Below are positions 10,832 to 21,657 of a stretch of DNA of 64,000 bases, in pieces (the stretch's first letter is position 1; each line of letters begins with the position of its first letter). Under the pieces are notes generated by a model. It was not told the origin of the DNA. It saw only the letters and a program-made list of their open reading frames with translations, and made no database searches. Position numbers and translations under genes: made by a program. Source of the stretch: Pollenia angustigena (Eukaryota > Arthropoda > Insecta > Diptera > Polleniidae); assembly GCA_930367215.1 (NCBI GenBank), contig OV884058.1, positions 203,812,208 through 203,876,207 of the forward strand, in the 5' to 3' direction.

Positions 10832-12086
10832 TAGGGTATTCATTCGGTTTAATTACAACCCGATTAACTGATCGGTTAATTTAAAATTGCGTTTTTTCGA
10901 TTAACGATTAAACCGGTTAATTTCAGTCGATTAACCGATTAACCGATATAACAAAATTTTGAATTTTTTGTAGTATTATAACAAATGTGTTTGTGTTTTT
11001 TATTATTTGTTTCGTCTCTAATTCAAAAGGTATGTGTTCAGAAAATATTTTTTCATATAATATATTTGCTTCTAGCAATACGTCCTTAAGATACAGTACA
11101 AAAACAGAAACTAAGGGATTCGGAAATAAACTTTTTTGCAGAATGTGCGGTGCTGAGCTATGCCAGATGATGGCCTTACAACAGAAGAAACTCTCGATAG
11201 TAACCGAAACAATTAGAAGTGATCAAAATTTTAAAAAATTAAAACAGTACTATAATGGCATAATGGAAGATTTTATATGTTTAGAGAAATCCAGGAAAAA
11301 GACTGAGAAATTAGATATTCTGTATTATGGATTGCTTTGGATTTCTCTAACATCTTCGATAAATGCAAGAATTTTTCTCCAAGTCAAGATTTAACAAATC
11401 TAAAGAAAATAATCGAACTTACGGGATCGCGAACTTACGGTTTTTCCATATGTTTTTTTATTATTATTATCACCATGAATTTTCCCAAAAATATCTTAAA
11501 ATTTCCTTAACAAAAACCTAATACTCAATTTACAATTGATTGTAACGGAGAGATTGTGAAGAAAAAGTCCAAACATAACATTTTTTTTTGCATGTAAAAT
11601 AATTATATAAAAATGTCTTTAGATATAAAAATATAAAGTTTTCCAGTTTCCAGCCCAATCTCCTCAAGTAAAACAGCTGAGATATGCTATAAAAACCATT
11701 CTTTTATAAAAACATAGACTTTTTTTATAATAATAAACAATGAAAGACGATGCTTACCAACATTCTATTCTTTCATCCTGGTAGAACATTCTGTGGGAAT
11801 GCCCATATGTATTAATTAGTATTGAATTTTCTTTGTTTGCTCATTTTAGTCCAAGAATTGTTTTGTTTGTTATGTTATTGTTTTTTTTTACTAATAAACT
11901 CCAAATAATAAATAATTTTTGCATTTTTATTTATTGAAATTACTTAATTTATAACAAAAACTTTATTAATCGGTTAACCGATCAATAGCAATATTAACCG
12001 ATTATTAACCGATTAAACCAAAACCTCGGTTAATTAATCGAGCGATTAACCGATTAAAGCAAAAGCCCGATTAAATGAATACCCTA
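10832..12086. mobile_element. hAT-type element with TAGGGTATTCATT ends and 8-bp target duplication
   Basis: CTAAATAT stands at 10824-10831 and again at 12087-12094. The termini TAGGGTATTCATTCGG and TTAAATGAATACCCTA are inverted, and both subterminal regions are packed with 'cggttaatcg' type repeats. A second, reversed and end-truncated copy is at 50099-51338. The open frame at 10987-11394 (start ATG 10984 or later) has a Cys pair (FCRMCGAELC) but no recognisable transposase motif, so the element is probably non-autonomous. Confidence 0.88.
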
Positions 12087-12094
12087 CTAAATAT

Positions 12095-12673
12095 GCAAAA
12101 AATGTTTAAAATATGCATGCAAGTACACCCAAAAAAAAACTTGAAAAGTTTTAAAATTGAAATGATCTTCGATTGTCACATAAAAAAAACCCGTCGGTGT
12201 AACTAGCGCATAGTAAATAAGTTCACATGGAGATAGTGCGTCGATATCTGTGGTTATATGGAAGAGTAGCTTAAGTCGATATGAGACGGACTGAGGTATT
12301 ACAAGTAGAAAAGGTGTAAAAACTTTTATTTTTTTATTGATAATTTTTTTTTACTTTTAGTACTTTTTTAGTTGTTACAAATATACAGATTTTAAGATAA
12401 AAACTACTCGATATAAACTTATTTTCCATATTGAAACTCATATACATATGCATCGGCTTCGCTTTTAATTAAATATACATATGTTTATGGTTTTTTTTAT
12501 TACTTGGTCAACGCTTGAAGACCAAAATTTCGATTAAAAACGTTAGATTTCGATAGATTAAGATTTATATTTTGAACTTTTTCTTTTACGTCTTTTTTGG
12601 CAACAATTATGTCACATTAGGGTGACCGTTAAAATCAAAAGTTGGATTTATTTAGGTCTCACCCGTCAATTTG
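12095..12673. other. Intergenic, no gene seen
   Basis: Short AT-rich spacer with T runs between two hAT elements; nothing recognisable. Confidence 0.4.
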
Positions 12674-12681
12674 GTGGGTAT

Positions 12682-13439
12682 CAGAGAACGGATTTGTGCG
12701 ATTGCAAAAAAATCGCAGTGAATGAACACCAACAAATACACTCGCTTGCGGTCATACAATTAAACTTGCGCAACCGCAAACATTCGCTGCTGGTTTGCAG
12801 TCATTCAAATAATGCACATCGTGCTTTGTTATTTATTCCATCGTTTAGCTTCGTTTGTCAATTAAGATGTTTGTGTGTTTGGTCCGACAATGATTGTTTT
12901 GGCAAAGAAAAAAAAAATACAAACAAAAAAGCCAGATATCAAGCAATAATAACTCAGCAGTTACTATTTAGTACAAGAAAAAAAAAAATTGAAATGAAAC
13001 TAAACGCACATATGTAGGTGCAAACAATTTCTATAGAAACAGAAGACTTTGTTGATCATCTTAAAAAGTACAGTAGTTCTGTATGTACAATGTATTCTTG
13101 TTATTGTTGTTTTTATTGTTGTTAATTTTAACAAAGCGTCTCACCGAGTGGCTTATTGTTGTTAATGTTAACAAAGCGTCTCATCGAGTGGACAATGACT
13201 ACTTGAATGCAAAAGTATAAGAATGTGTGCCTTTTGAATTTACACAATTGTGTTATATTGCGTGCGCAACAAAAATGCAAACAAAGCACTTTCAATAAAA
13301 AACGAACACATGCAAAAATCAAATGTGTACGAAACGATATAAAAATTACCAACGTTGAACTTTGTTTTGCAGGCAAAGAGTGAATGTAAATTTGAGCGTA
13401 TGAATAAATCAAGAAAAATAGTGATTTTGCAGTTCTCTG
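12682..13439. mobile_element. hobo/Hermes-type hAT MITE, copy 1
   Basis: GTGGGTAT at 12674-12681 is repeated at 13440-13447, an 8-bp hAT duplication. The left end is CAGAGAAC and the right end is TGCAGTTCTCTG, whose reverse complement CAGAGAACTGCA is the published 12-bp terminal repeat of the Drosophila hobo element. The interior aligns with copy 2 (17014-19316) over most of its length. No transposase is encoded; the open frames inside are chance. Confidence 0.88.
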
Positions 13440-13627
13440 GTGGGTATTGATAAAAACAACGCAAAAACAATTTAGGACGATTGACGAAGGCTAAGGCATC
13501 CCTCACGCCCACCAAAGTTTGAGAAAATTTATATTTTTACATGAAATCTGACTTTAATGTTTCATAACTTGAAGAATAATAATTTTGTAGAAAAGTTGTT
13601 CACAAGTTTAACCAAAATCTCTTCTTA

Positions 13628-14728
13628 AGCCTGGTACTCTGTTTAACATTTCACGTGAAATGCTGTCAAAACGCATATGATAAAAACTTGTGCGGAATAT
13701 CTATGAAATAATGTTGATAGAGTTGTACTCTGTAGTGAAATTCACTTTTAACACTTTAAAAAGTGTTTACTTTAACCACATATTTTGATGTTTGCACTAA
13801 CCACTATGTGATTCACTAACTTATTTATAACCACGGTAAAAAGTTTTATATCTCTCTATTCAAATTGATATATCGTGGCAACTCTGCCAAGAGAAACATC
13901 AAAATAAAACAAAATAACAAAGAAGAATAAAAAAAAAACAAAACAAAAACCATTTAATTTATAGATTTTAAATGATATTATGCAAAGTGCGTAAAGCATT
14001 TCTTATTTTTATTATTTTATTAATAATTTTATTTTATTAATTTAATTTTAATTAAAATTGGTGTGTGGCAAAAAGTGGATAAATTGTAGGCTAAATACCT
14101 CAAATTCATGTTATTTAGTGGACTATAAAAAACACTTTTCTAAGCGGATTTAACCACACCAAAAATGTTGGTGTTAATAAACCATAATTTGTTTTGTTAA
14201 AAATAACAGCTGGCTTTAAACACCAGCAGATGTCTGTAAAAGTGTTAGTGAATAGCAAAATGGTTAATTTTGTGGTTAACATTTTTAAACGAAACAATTG
14301 TGGTTGAAAAAGCATAGTGAATCGCACTACTGGTCATGTTGTGAAAAAGTTCCGAAACGTTTCTGGCAACATTTTTTTTAAAACTGCGAAATAATGTAAG
14401 CTGCACTTATTTCACGTCGAATTTTAAGCAAAAGAAAAAAAGTATAAACTGATTTTAAAAAAAGGAATACAAAAATAAAATAACGAAACCGGGAACAGTT
14501 TTTTTTATACATATTTACTTTCTTTTTTATTAAATTTTTTATTATTTTTAGTAAAATACATGTGGGGTTTGTTTACATACGTAAAACAATGTCGCATACT
14601 TTGCAGGAATAAAAACGTCAAATTGTACAAACTCGCATGATTGGTAACATTGATACATGTCAAAATGTTCGTGTGAAATAATTAATGTTGCTCAACATTT
14701 TTCACAAATTTAAACAGAGTACTAGGCT
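13628..14728. mobile_element. TIR element with TTA target duplication (Harbinger-like), hosting another insertion
   Basis: The ends AGCCTGGTACTCTGTTTAA and TTTAAACAGAGTACTAGGCT are inverted with one mismatch, and TTA flanks both (13625-13627, 14729-14731). The subterminal 'aacatttcac'/'caacatttttcacaaa' also pair in part. The 13733-14329 element sits inside. Non-coding. Confidence 0.75.
13733..14329. mobile_element. Nested TIR element with CTG direct flanks
   Basis: The ends TAGTGAAATTCACT and AGTGAATCGCACTA form an imperfect inverted repeat; CTG is at both borders (13730-13732 and 14330-14332). Several 'gtggtta'/'taaccac' motifs recur inside. Non-coding; the superfamily is uncertain. Confidence 0.6.
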
Positions 14729-14763
14729 TTAAACAAAATAAACTAAAAAATATCGAATAAACC

Positions 14764-14925
14764 ACGCGCAGAAAAAAACATGTTTTAACATGGTCACCTC
14801 CAACAAAACTATTTTTAAAGAAAGTTTTTAACATATTAGGCTTAATATAACCATATTATTGTCACCGACACCCAAATTATGGTTAAATTCTTCTTCCAGC
14901 AAGAAGACACAACTATATTTTTAGT
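14764..14925. mobile_element. Left half of a family-B fold-back MITE
   Basis: It starts CGCGCAGAAAAAAACATG and continues 'ggtcacctccaacaaaactattttt' in blocks that match the left arms at 1867 and 3998. The right arm is missing, so this is a truncated copy. Confidence 0.7.
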
Positions 14926-14934
14926 AGTAACACT

Positions 14935-15650
14935 GTGCTAGCTGAAAAAACCGAGCAGTCGGGCACATGGCGTTTTAACCTAATTCGGGTATGCTGAATC
15001 CAGTAGTGCTAACCGTTTTTTTTTAAATATTAGCCCTTGTTTTCGAGCCATACCGTTATTTCGAAAATGGAGGAGGTTTCACAACATATATTCGCGTAAC
15101 TCAAACACGGTTTAGTTTATTGAATAAAAATAAAGGTTTTTCTTATATGTCTTTTTAGTCGTTTTAGAAACTTATGTATTTATTTGGGCAAAAAAAATTA
15201 TTTCTTAGCCAAATTTTTGTTCTTTAAAAAATAATAAAACATTGGAAAATGCAATGCAAATTATTTTATTATATTATTCATTTTTTTCGAGACATATAAA
15301 AAACAAAGTTGCAAACAAAAAAAGGCATTAATGATTTAAATCTGTTTACATCTTTTGATTTTATTCACATCAGACGAAAAATTTCCATTAAATTTAAAAA
15401 TTTCATAAAACGCTATAATTGTATAGGCAAGTATGTTTTGAGAAAATGTTGGAGACAAAAAATCTAATTGAGGTTTGTAAAACATTTTATCCCCCTAGAA
15501 CTGATTCCTTAGGAGCTTTGGGCTTTTTCTCTAATATATTTATAGCCTGTATTGGCAATTTTGTATGGGAGCTCTTTTAAAGAATAGAAGATAGAGCGGG
15601 TAGTTATGTATGTTAAAAACAAATGATATGCATTTTCCTTTTTTTGTACG
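14935..15650. repeat. Dispersed repeat family C, copy 1
   Basis: It shares 'tgaatccagtagtgctaaccg', 'ttcgag..ataccgttatttcgaaaa', 'ggaggtttcacaacatat' and the later 'gagaaaatgtt..ggacaaaaa' and 'agatagagcgggtag' blocks with the copies at 52165-52760 and 60125-60900. No coding capacity and no clear ends were found. Confidence 0.65.
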
Positions 15651-15987
15651 CAAACGCACTCAAACGCAAATATTGAAGCTGAATCAGGGATTATAAAGTA
15701 AGTAAAATTATACTTTTTTCAGTACTATTAGAATTTCAAAAGTACTGAAGTACTCCAATGACATGTTTAGTACAATTTAAAAATGTCAAACGCAAAAATT
15801 ATATTAATGAATTTATGTTTCTACATATCAGTAGAATTGCCTGTATTTTTTTATACTAAAATTTAATAAAAACTAAGAAAAGAAATCTCTTTTTTGTAAA
15901 TACTGATTTATACGGATTTAATTGAGACAAAATATTTTTTGTTCACACTTGAGTTTTTAAATGTGTTTAAGCAAAATGTTGATTTAG

Positions 15988-16515
15988 CTAATCAAAGCCG
16001 TTCACATTAGGTGTGATCCCGTACTCAACTTTGGGAGCCCGCGGGATCCCAATCTTACCGAAAACTGTTCCCGTACTCAAAGTTTGGTAAAGTGAGAGAG
16101 CTTTTAAGAGAAAAATATTCTTCTTCTTCTCGCACGAAGTAGCACGTACTTTTTCTTTGGGCTGATTGGGAAAATTGTAAAACAATCAGCTGTGACAAAA
16201 AATAAACAATAAAAACTACAAAAAAGTATTACCAAAAGAAATAAAATTATAAAAATTAATAAAATAAACAAAAGAAAATGTTAAAAAATGTAGTTACATG
16301 TTTTAATTTTACTTTTGTACATGGTAATGCGTCATTTATTTATTTTGTTGAACGTTTTCCTTGTAACGTTTGCTTTTGGGGTAAAAATTTGGGTTTTATT
16401 GTGCCCGTTCTTTTGTACATTTTTGTCTATTAGTGAGAAAAATTCTTGTTTACTCTCATTTTACCGAACTTTACCCAAAAAGTACGGGATCGCACCTATT
16501 ACATTTGAGATGATT
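15988..16515. mobile_element. TIR element with GATCCCGTAC ends
   Basis: The left arm TTAGGTGTGATCCCGTAC is the inverse of GTACGGGATCGCACCTA on the right. Further in, 'agtttggtaaagtgagag' mirrors 'ctctcattttaccgaact', so the arms are about 130 bases long. Open frames inside merely reflect the arms. Target duplication not resolved. Confidence 0.65.
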
Positions 16516-17005
16516 AAGAAAAAAAACAACAAACAAATTTATATTTCATTAAGGAATTAAAAATGGATAAAAAATACTTTAATAAAGTTATCGTAAGATT
16601 ATTTTAAACATATTCATGATGAAATTGTGAAGAATTATGAATTATTTAAGGACAAAACAAAAACATTAACCCATTTACGCTTGCTGTGCCAATTTGGGAA
16701 CACTTCATTATTTGCGGCTTATGACAAAGTTTTTGACATTATTCAATATATGTTTGCATAATCGGTAAATTAAAAGTTCAGACATTTCCATAACATCAAA
16801 AAAAATGTTTTTTTTTTTTTTAAAGTGACCACTGTGCCAATTTTGGGACACCTCTTTAATTTCCAAAAAAAAATTTTTTTTTGGATTTTTTGTTTATATG
16901 TAATAAACCATCAAACACGGTAGCGGGATACCAAATCCAAAAGAAACCTTCTGTCTAAGACAAAATCTTTTGGACTTTTTATTCTGTTAAACATATTTTT
17001 ACCCT
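16516..17005. other. Intergenic, no gene seen
   Basis: AT-rich spacer with a short repeated phrase 'ctgtgccaattt.ggga' at about 16687 and 16831. Nothing else recognised. Confidence 0.4.
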
Positions 17006-17747
17006 GTTACAATCAGAGAACCTCAAAATTCAATTGAAAAAAAATCGCATTTAATTAACAGCAACAAATACACTCGCTTGCGGTCATACAATGAAATTTC
17101 CTCAACCGCAAATATTCGCTGCTGGTTTGCAGTCATTCAAATAACGCACATCGTGCTTTGTTATTTATACAATCGTTAGCTTCGTTTTTTAATAAAGATG
17201 TTTTTGTGTTCGGTTCGAAAATGATTGTTTTGGTACAGAAAAAAAAAATACAAACAAAAAAGCCAGAAATCAAGCAATCTTACTCATGGATTTATTCAGC
17301 ATTAACTATGTAGTACAAGAAAAAAAAATTGAAATCAAACTGAACACACATACATATGTAGGTACACACAATTTCCATAGAAACAGACTTTTTTTTATTT
17401 TAAAAAGTACAGTAGTAGTAGTAGTAGGTATGTACAATGTATTTTTGTTATTGTTGTTTTTATTGTTGTTAATTTGGAAAAAGCGTCTCATCGAGTGGTT
17501 TATTGTTGTTGTAAATGTAAACAAAAGTAAAAGAATGTGTTCTTCTGAATTTAGGTTAGGTTAGGTTAAGAAGGGTTGTGCGCCCACAGGCACACCTCCA
17601 CTCGGAGACCGAATACGATCCATTGTGATTCCCTTCAATGAAAATATGAAGTTAGAGAGAGAGAGAGAGAGATAAGACGAAGTGAAGAAATAGAGAAAAG
17701 GAAGTAAGATAAAGACAGAAAATTAGAAAGTAGGACCAATACCCCCC

Positions 17748-18659
17748 TTACAGTCCCCTCAACAGAAACAGCCGCGTTATTTCCCTGACAAACCCCAGAA
17801 GATTGGCCGGATTACATCCAGCCATGCACCCCAGTTCGTCGTGAAACCTATCTCCTAGCCACTTCAGTCTGAGACCCTGCATCCTAGGACAATGGCACAA
17901 TACATGCTCGATCGTCTCTAGCTCCTCCGAATCCTCGCATAGCCTGCAGAAGTCCGGTATGGCGTTGTCCCATCTGCTCGCAAAAGCCCTGACAGGACAA
18001 TGACCCGTCAAGAACCCTATAAGTGTTCCGAGACTACCCCTATCCAATCCCAGTAGAACCCTGGTTGCCCCCGCGTCCAATTTGGGCCATAGTGCCCTAG
18101 ACACCCTGCAATCCATTCTGCCCCTCCAGGATCGGTCAACGTCAACACGGAATTTCTCCCGTATCACCCCATAGTAATAGCATAGGGGGGGTTTCACCCC
18201 CCTGTCCCCCACCACTAAGTCGAGACCCGAACCCTCTCTCGCGAGTTCGTCCGCCACCTCGTTTCCCTCAACCATGCAGTGTCCTGGTACCCAACACAGC
18301 CTCACGTTGAATGCACCCATGAGTTCCCTAAGAGCGCTCCTACACCGCGCAACCAGGCATGATCGCACCGTATGGTTCTTCAATGCCCGAAGCGCCGCCT
18401 GACTATCGACGTAAATTGTCACCTCAGATCCACCCACGATGTGATCCAGTATCACCTCCGTCGCCCTCCAGATCGCTAGGATCTCAGCCTGGAAGACACT
18501 GCACTCAATAGGGAGTCTGAATGACCTTTTTACCTCGGTGTCCGCGATATAAACACCGGCACCAGTGCCGGTTTCCATCTTGGATCCATCCGTAAATACT
18601 GCCCACCCCTCAAACAGTCCATTGGATCCACTCCAAATTTCCCTATCAGGGAACTCCAC
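17748..18659 (-). pseudogene. LINE ORF2 fragment: RNase H domain and Cys-His finger
   Basis: The RNase H catalytic residues can be seen in order: Asp in AVFTDGSKMETG, Glu in FQAEILAIW, Asp in TIYVDSQAALRAL, and the WVPGHCMVEGNEVADELA segment with the His and last Asp. Near the end, FCRLCEDSEE..EHVLCHCPRM is the C-x2-C..H..C finger usual at the C terminus of such ORFs. The domain itself looks intact but is disconnected from a full ORF2. Confidence 0.85.
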
Positions 18660-19042
18660 TGGTGGTGTTGCACCGAAGTCCAGGGCATAGTCATATGATC
18701 CGAAATTCCCTCGAGAATAATACCCTGATCAAGCAGACCCATCTCGTACAAAATTCTTGTGTGATCATCCCGCCTAGGTCTAACTAAAGAAGACTCGTAA
18801 AGTCTAAATAGGTTCCTAGCTGCCACACTCCTCACATAATGCTCGATAGGGGATAGATATAGTAGGATGTCCAGCGCTGCCTGCGGAGTGCTTCTCCTTG
18901 CGCCTGTGATGCCAAGAGATGCACTCCTTTGAACCTTGCTGAGCATCTTCCTATAGCTATCCACTCCCAACGCACCCCACCAAACAGTGCATCCATAGGT
19001 AAGTATAGGCCTAACGACCGATGTGTAAATCCAGTTTACCAT
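18530..19042 (-). pseudogene. LINE ORF2 fragment: C-terminal reverse transcriptase region
   Basis: The frame reads VNWIYTSVVRPILTYGCTVW, the thumb segment that follows the RT catalytic domain in LINE ORF2 proteins, then KVQRSASLGITGARRSTPQ. The upstream catalytic motifs were lost by 5' truncation. A frameshift around 18650-18680 separates it from the RNase H part downstream. Confidence 0.8.
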
Positions 19043-19383
19043 ATCAGGTCTAAGACCCCAGTTCTTACCAATGGAGTTCCTGCATGTGTAGTATGCATCT
19101 TCTGAATTCTTCTGAATTTACTCAGTTGTGTTATATTGCGTAAGCAACAAAAATGCAAATAAAGCACTTTCAATAAAAAACGAATAAATGCAAAAATAAA
19201 ATGTGTACGAAAGGATGTAAAAATTACCAACGTTGAACTTTGTTTTGCATGTATAGTTATTGTAAATTTTAGCGTATGAATAAATGCACAAAAATAGTGA
19301 GTTTTGAGGTTCTCTGGTTACAATATCATCATATCATCATCATAAACTAAAAAGTCTTCGTCTAAAATTTTTATTAGTTACGT

Positions 19384-19384
<1 letters not shown>

Positions 19385-19434
<50 letters not shown>
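19385..19434. repeat. Tract of 50 T residues
   Basis: An uninterrupted run of about 50 T. It could be the poly(A) tail of a minus-strand retrotransposed copy that continues to the right; the copy number of T may be affected by sequencing. Confidence 0.75.
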
Positions 19435-19435
<1 letters not shown>

Positions 19436-19792
19436 TTAATTGCCAAATGAATATTCATTCGTAAGGAGAAAAGAAAATTTTATGCTAGTTTGTTCTCTGA
19501 TCTAAATGGGTCTAGAGTGTGGAAGGTGTTGAAAGGATCTGGTTGTATTGGGACTTTAATGTCAATGATATTAACCAGTCTTTTGTTTATAACTCTTATA
19601 TCTGTGGTTTTCCTGGGCAACCGCGTATGTCTATTTTTTCGATTTTAAAATGTTGATGCTATTATATTGCTTAATTTTAAGCGCTCTTTACATTTTTTAA
19701 AAAATGTTTAAAAACAGATAGGCCCATTCCGATGTTTTAACTCAATTACAAAGTTCAAAAGGTGCAATATCTAACCCATAGTTTGATCTAGA

Positions 19793-20537
19793 ATGGCTTT
19801 TTCGGCTCTTCTGAAAATTTTTTTTTTAAGACATACGCGGTTGCCCATGAAAACCACAGATATAGTAGATGACAATTTAATTGATTTTGGGGCTTTTGAC
19901 GCTGTGGATGGATTGTTTTCTTATAATCGTATTAGTGATAATGCTGTATATGAAGCCATATGTAAAGTTAAATCAAAGTCTATAGGTGTCGATAAGATTC
20001 CTATTCGTTTTTTCAAAACTATTTATCCTTATATTTCACTTATTTTAACCCATCATGTAAACACCATTTTCCTATCGTCAGCGTTTCCGTCTTCGTGGAA
20101 GACGGCTCGTGTGGTACCTTTCCCTAAGTCAAAAAATATTCGTGATTTTGAGGACTTGAGGCCAATTTCAATTCTTCCTGCTCTGTCCAAAGCGGTTGAA
20201 CATATTATGAAGGATCAGATATTGTCATTTGTGCGCAATAGTATTGTTTCTTCGTAATATGCTTTTCGCCGTGGTCATAGTATGTACCACATCTCTTTTA
20301 CTTAGCCTAACTGATGACATCAGATGTCATTTGAATGATAATAGGGTAGCGACCTTAGTATCACTTGACTTGACTAAAGCATTTAATTCTGTTAACTTCC
20401 GAATTTTGATAAGAAAATTAAGAGAAATATTTAATTTTTCCGCAACGGCTTGTAAGTTGATTTATTCGTATTTGACGGATCGTGTTCAGTTTGTAGATGT
20501 TAACAATATATACTCTAATCTACTCCATCTTACATAG
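19793..20537 (+). pseudogene. LINE reverse transcriptase fragment
   Basis: The frame to 20257 reads SIGVDKIPIRFFKTIYPYIS, then SSWKTARVVPFPKSKN and DLRPISILPALSKAVEHIM, the N-terminal RT motifs of non-LTR elements. After a stop and a frameshift, the frame to 20537 continues VSLDLTKAFNSVN, RT motif A with its catalytic Asp, and YSYLTDRVQFV. Motifs B and C are absent. Base composition is AT-rich like the host, so it is an old relic, probably of the jockey/CR1 kind. A 38-base segment at 19832-19872 is repeated in inverse at 19586-19626. Confidence 0.78.
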
Positions 20538-20690
20538 TAATTTAGTTGTAATCATGTCAATTTGAAGTGATTAACAAATCACTTCAATGTATGGGTAATC
20601 ATCTCGATTTTGAAGTGATTAGAGCTGAATCACGTTCGAGCTGCTTAAACGCGTTTAAGAACCCAAGTGCGAACATAGTATAAGGTGATT
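20532..20690. repeat. Dispersed repeat family D, copy 1
   Basis: This is the inverse of 59468-59620: both contain 'cttaaacgcgtttaag', 'tgattacccatacattgaag' (in inverse here) and 'gtgattaacaaatcacttca'. Its own short inverted repeats around 'aaatcacttca' suggest a MITE end. Confidence 0.6.
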
Positions 20691-20699
20691 CTTATAGAA

Positions 20700-21310
20700 A
20701 ATCGATTGATCTTTAAATAAAAAAAAAATCAATTTGAAAAAAAAATTCATCTGCAAAACCGGAAATGACCAATTTAAATTAAAATTTTTCTAACTTAGTT
20801 CTAATTATAGTTATACTAGTTGAAGAACTTAAAAGTACCACAAAATTTTTCTCTTATAGATTTTCATCGACTCAGGACGTTTCATGTTTTATTTTATATT
20901 TCAAGGTCCAATATTTACGAAAATTAAAAAAAGTACAAGCTGTAAAACGAAAAAGTACCAAAGGCTCCCCCTTACAGATTATTTTTTACTAAGGGCCATG
21001 CATGTTTAATTTTGAGCTTCTATGTCCAAATATGCTTATTCGCTTAAAAGATAGATGGTGTGACAAAAAAAGTTACAAAATACAGGTTATTCCCGTTTGC
21101 TCCCTAAAGGAGCCGAATTTTCATAAAATTACCAAACACCTGTTCGTTTATTTTTCTAATAAACAACGGCTTAGATTTGGAAATATGAGGTAACTGAATT
21201 TACCCGTCTTTACCCTTTTTCATCCCCTCAAATGGTGTAGTTTTTGTTCAAATCGATTGACAAACTGTAGCGGAAAGTGCTCTTAACTTTGTCGATTTGT
21301 ATATAAGATT
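20700..21310. other. Intergenic repeat-like DNA, no gene seen
   Basis: Contains 'ttatagttatactagttga', also present at 59876-59893, and otherwise nothing recognisable. No coding support. Confidence 0.4.
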
Positions 21311-21315
21311 CTATA

Positions 21316-21467
21316 CAGGCCTGTTCTGAAAATCACTTTAATTCAAATCACATGTGCAAGCACACCAAGAAACACAAAAACGGTATGACTTTCAGTACAC
21401 CACAAAATCACACGTGTGATTTTAAAAGCTCGTGACTTGAAATCTCGTGATTTTCAGAACAGACCTG
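21316..21467. mobile_element. MITE with CAGGCCTGTTCTGAAAATCAC-type ends, short copy
   Basis: The left end CAGGCCTGTTCTGAAAATC and the right end GATTTTCAGAACAGACCTG are inverted with one mismatch, next to TA on both sides. Same family as 5175-5412. Confidence 0.82.
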
Positions 21468-21611
21468 ATACAATAAAATATTTCATTAAACAGTAATTTC
21501 AATTTTTGGGAATAAAAAATTTTAATTTCAAAAGATTTTGTTATTTGTGCTTAATTCCCAGTTTTTATTCTTGATAAAAACACTTGAAATTTATTGTTGA
21601 TGGGATAAGCT

Positions 21612-21657
21612 ATTCCTATGCATTTCACTGGTTGCTTAGGCCAGATCATCAGGAAAC
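21612..21657 (-). ncRNA. Hammerhead ribozyme, left arm of the palindrome (representative)
   Basis: On the minus strand: helix I GTTTC, core CTGATGA, one extra T, stem II CTGG with loop CCTAAGCAA and CCAG, a T, core GAAA, a dwarf helix III (AT, GC loop, AT), cleavage-site residue A, helix I partner GGAAT. All conserved core bases of a hammerhead are in place. Identical copies on the minus strand are at 22082-22127, 22552-22597 and 23022-23067. Helix I has two G-U pairs and stem II has a U-U mismatch at its base, so activity is not certain. The layout matches the minimal hammerheads known from Penelope-like elements. Confidence 0.72.

Larger units (their letters stand above)
17553..19097 (-). 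mobile_element. 5'-truncated non-LTR retrotransposon (LINE with RNase H)
   Basis: The insert is much richer in GC than its surroundings. The duplicated target tcttctgaatt lies at 17541-17551 and at 19098-19108. Read on the minus strand it carries the end of a reverse transcriptase ORF, an RNase H domain and a Cys-His finger, then a 3' UTR with a GA microsatellite and a terminus in CCTAACCTAACCTAA repeats instead of poly(A). Elements with RNase H belong to the I/LOA/R1-like groups; I cannot decide which. Confidence 0.88.
17014..19316. mobile_element. hobo/Hermes-type hAT MITE, copy 2, split by a LINE
   Basis: GTTACAAT stands at 17006-17013 and at 19317-19324. The ends CAGAGAACCTCAAAA and GTTTTGAGGTTCTCTG are inverted. 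Outside the LINE insertion (17553-19097) it follows copy 1 closely, for example 'tacactcgcttgcggtcata' and 'gctggtttgcagtcattc'. Confidence 0.9.

Noticed and set aside
10987..11394. Open frame within the 10.8-12.1 kb hAT element as its transposase
   Set aside because: No BED finger, no RW motif, no hATC domain; it is much shorter than hAT enzymes.
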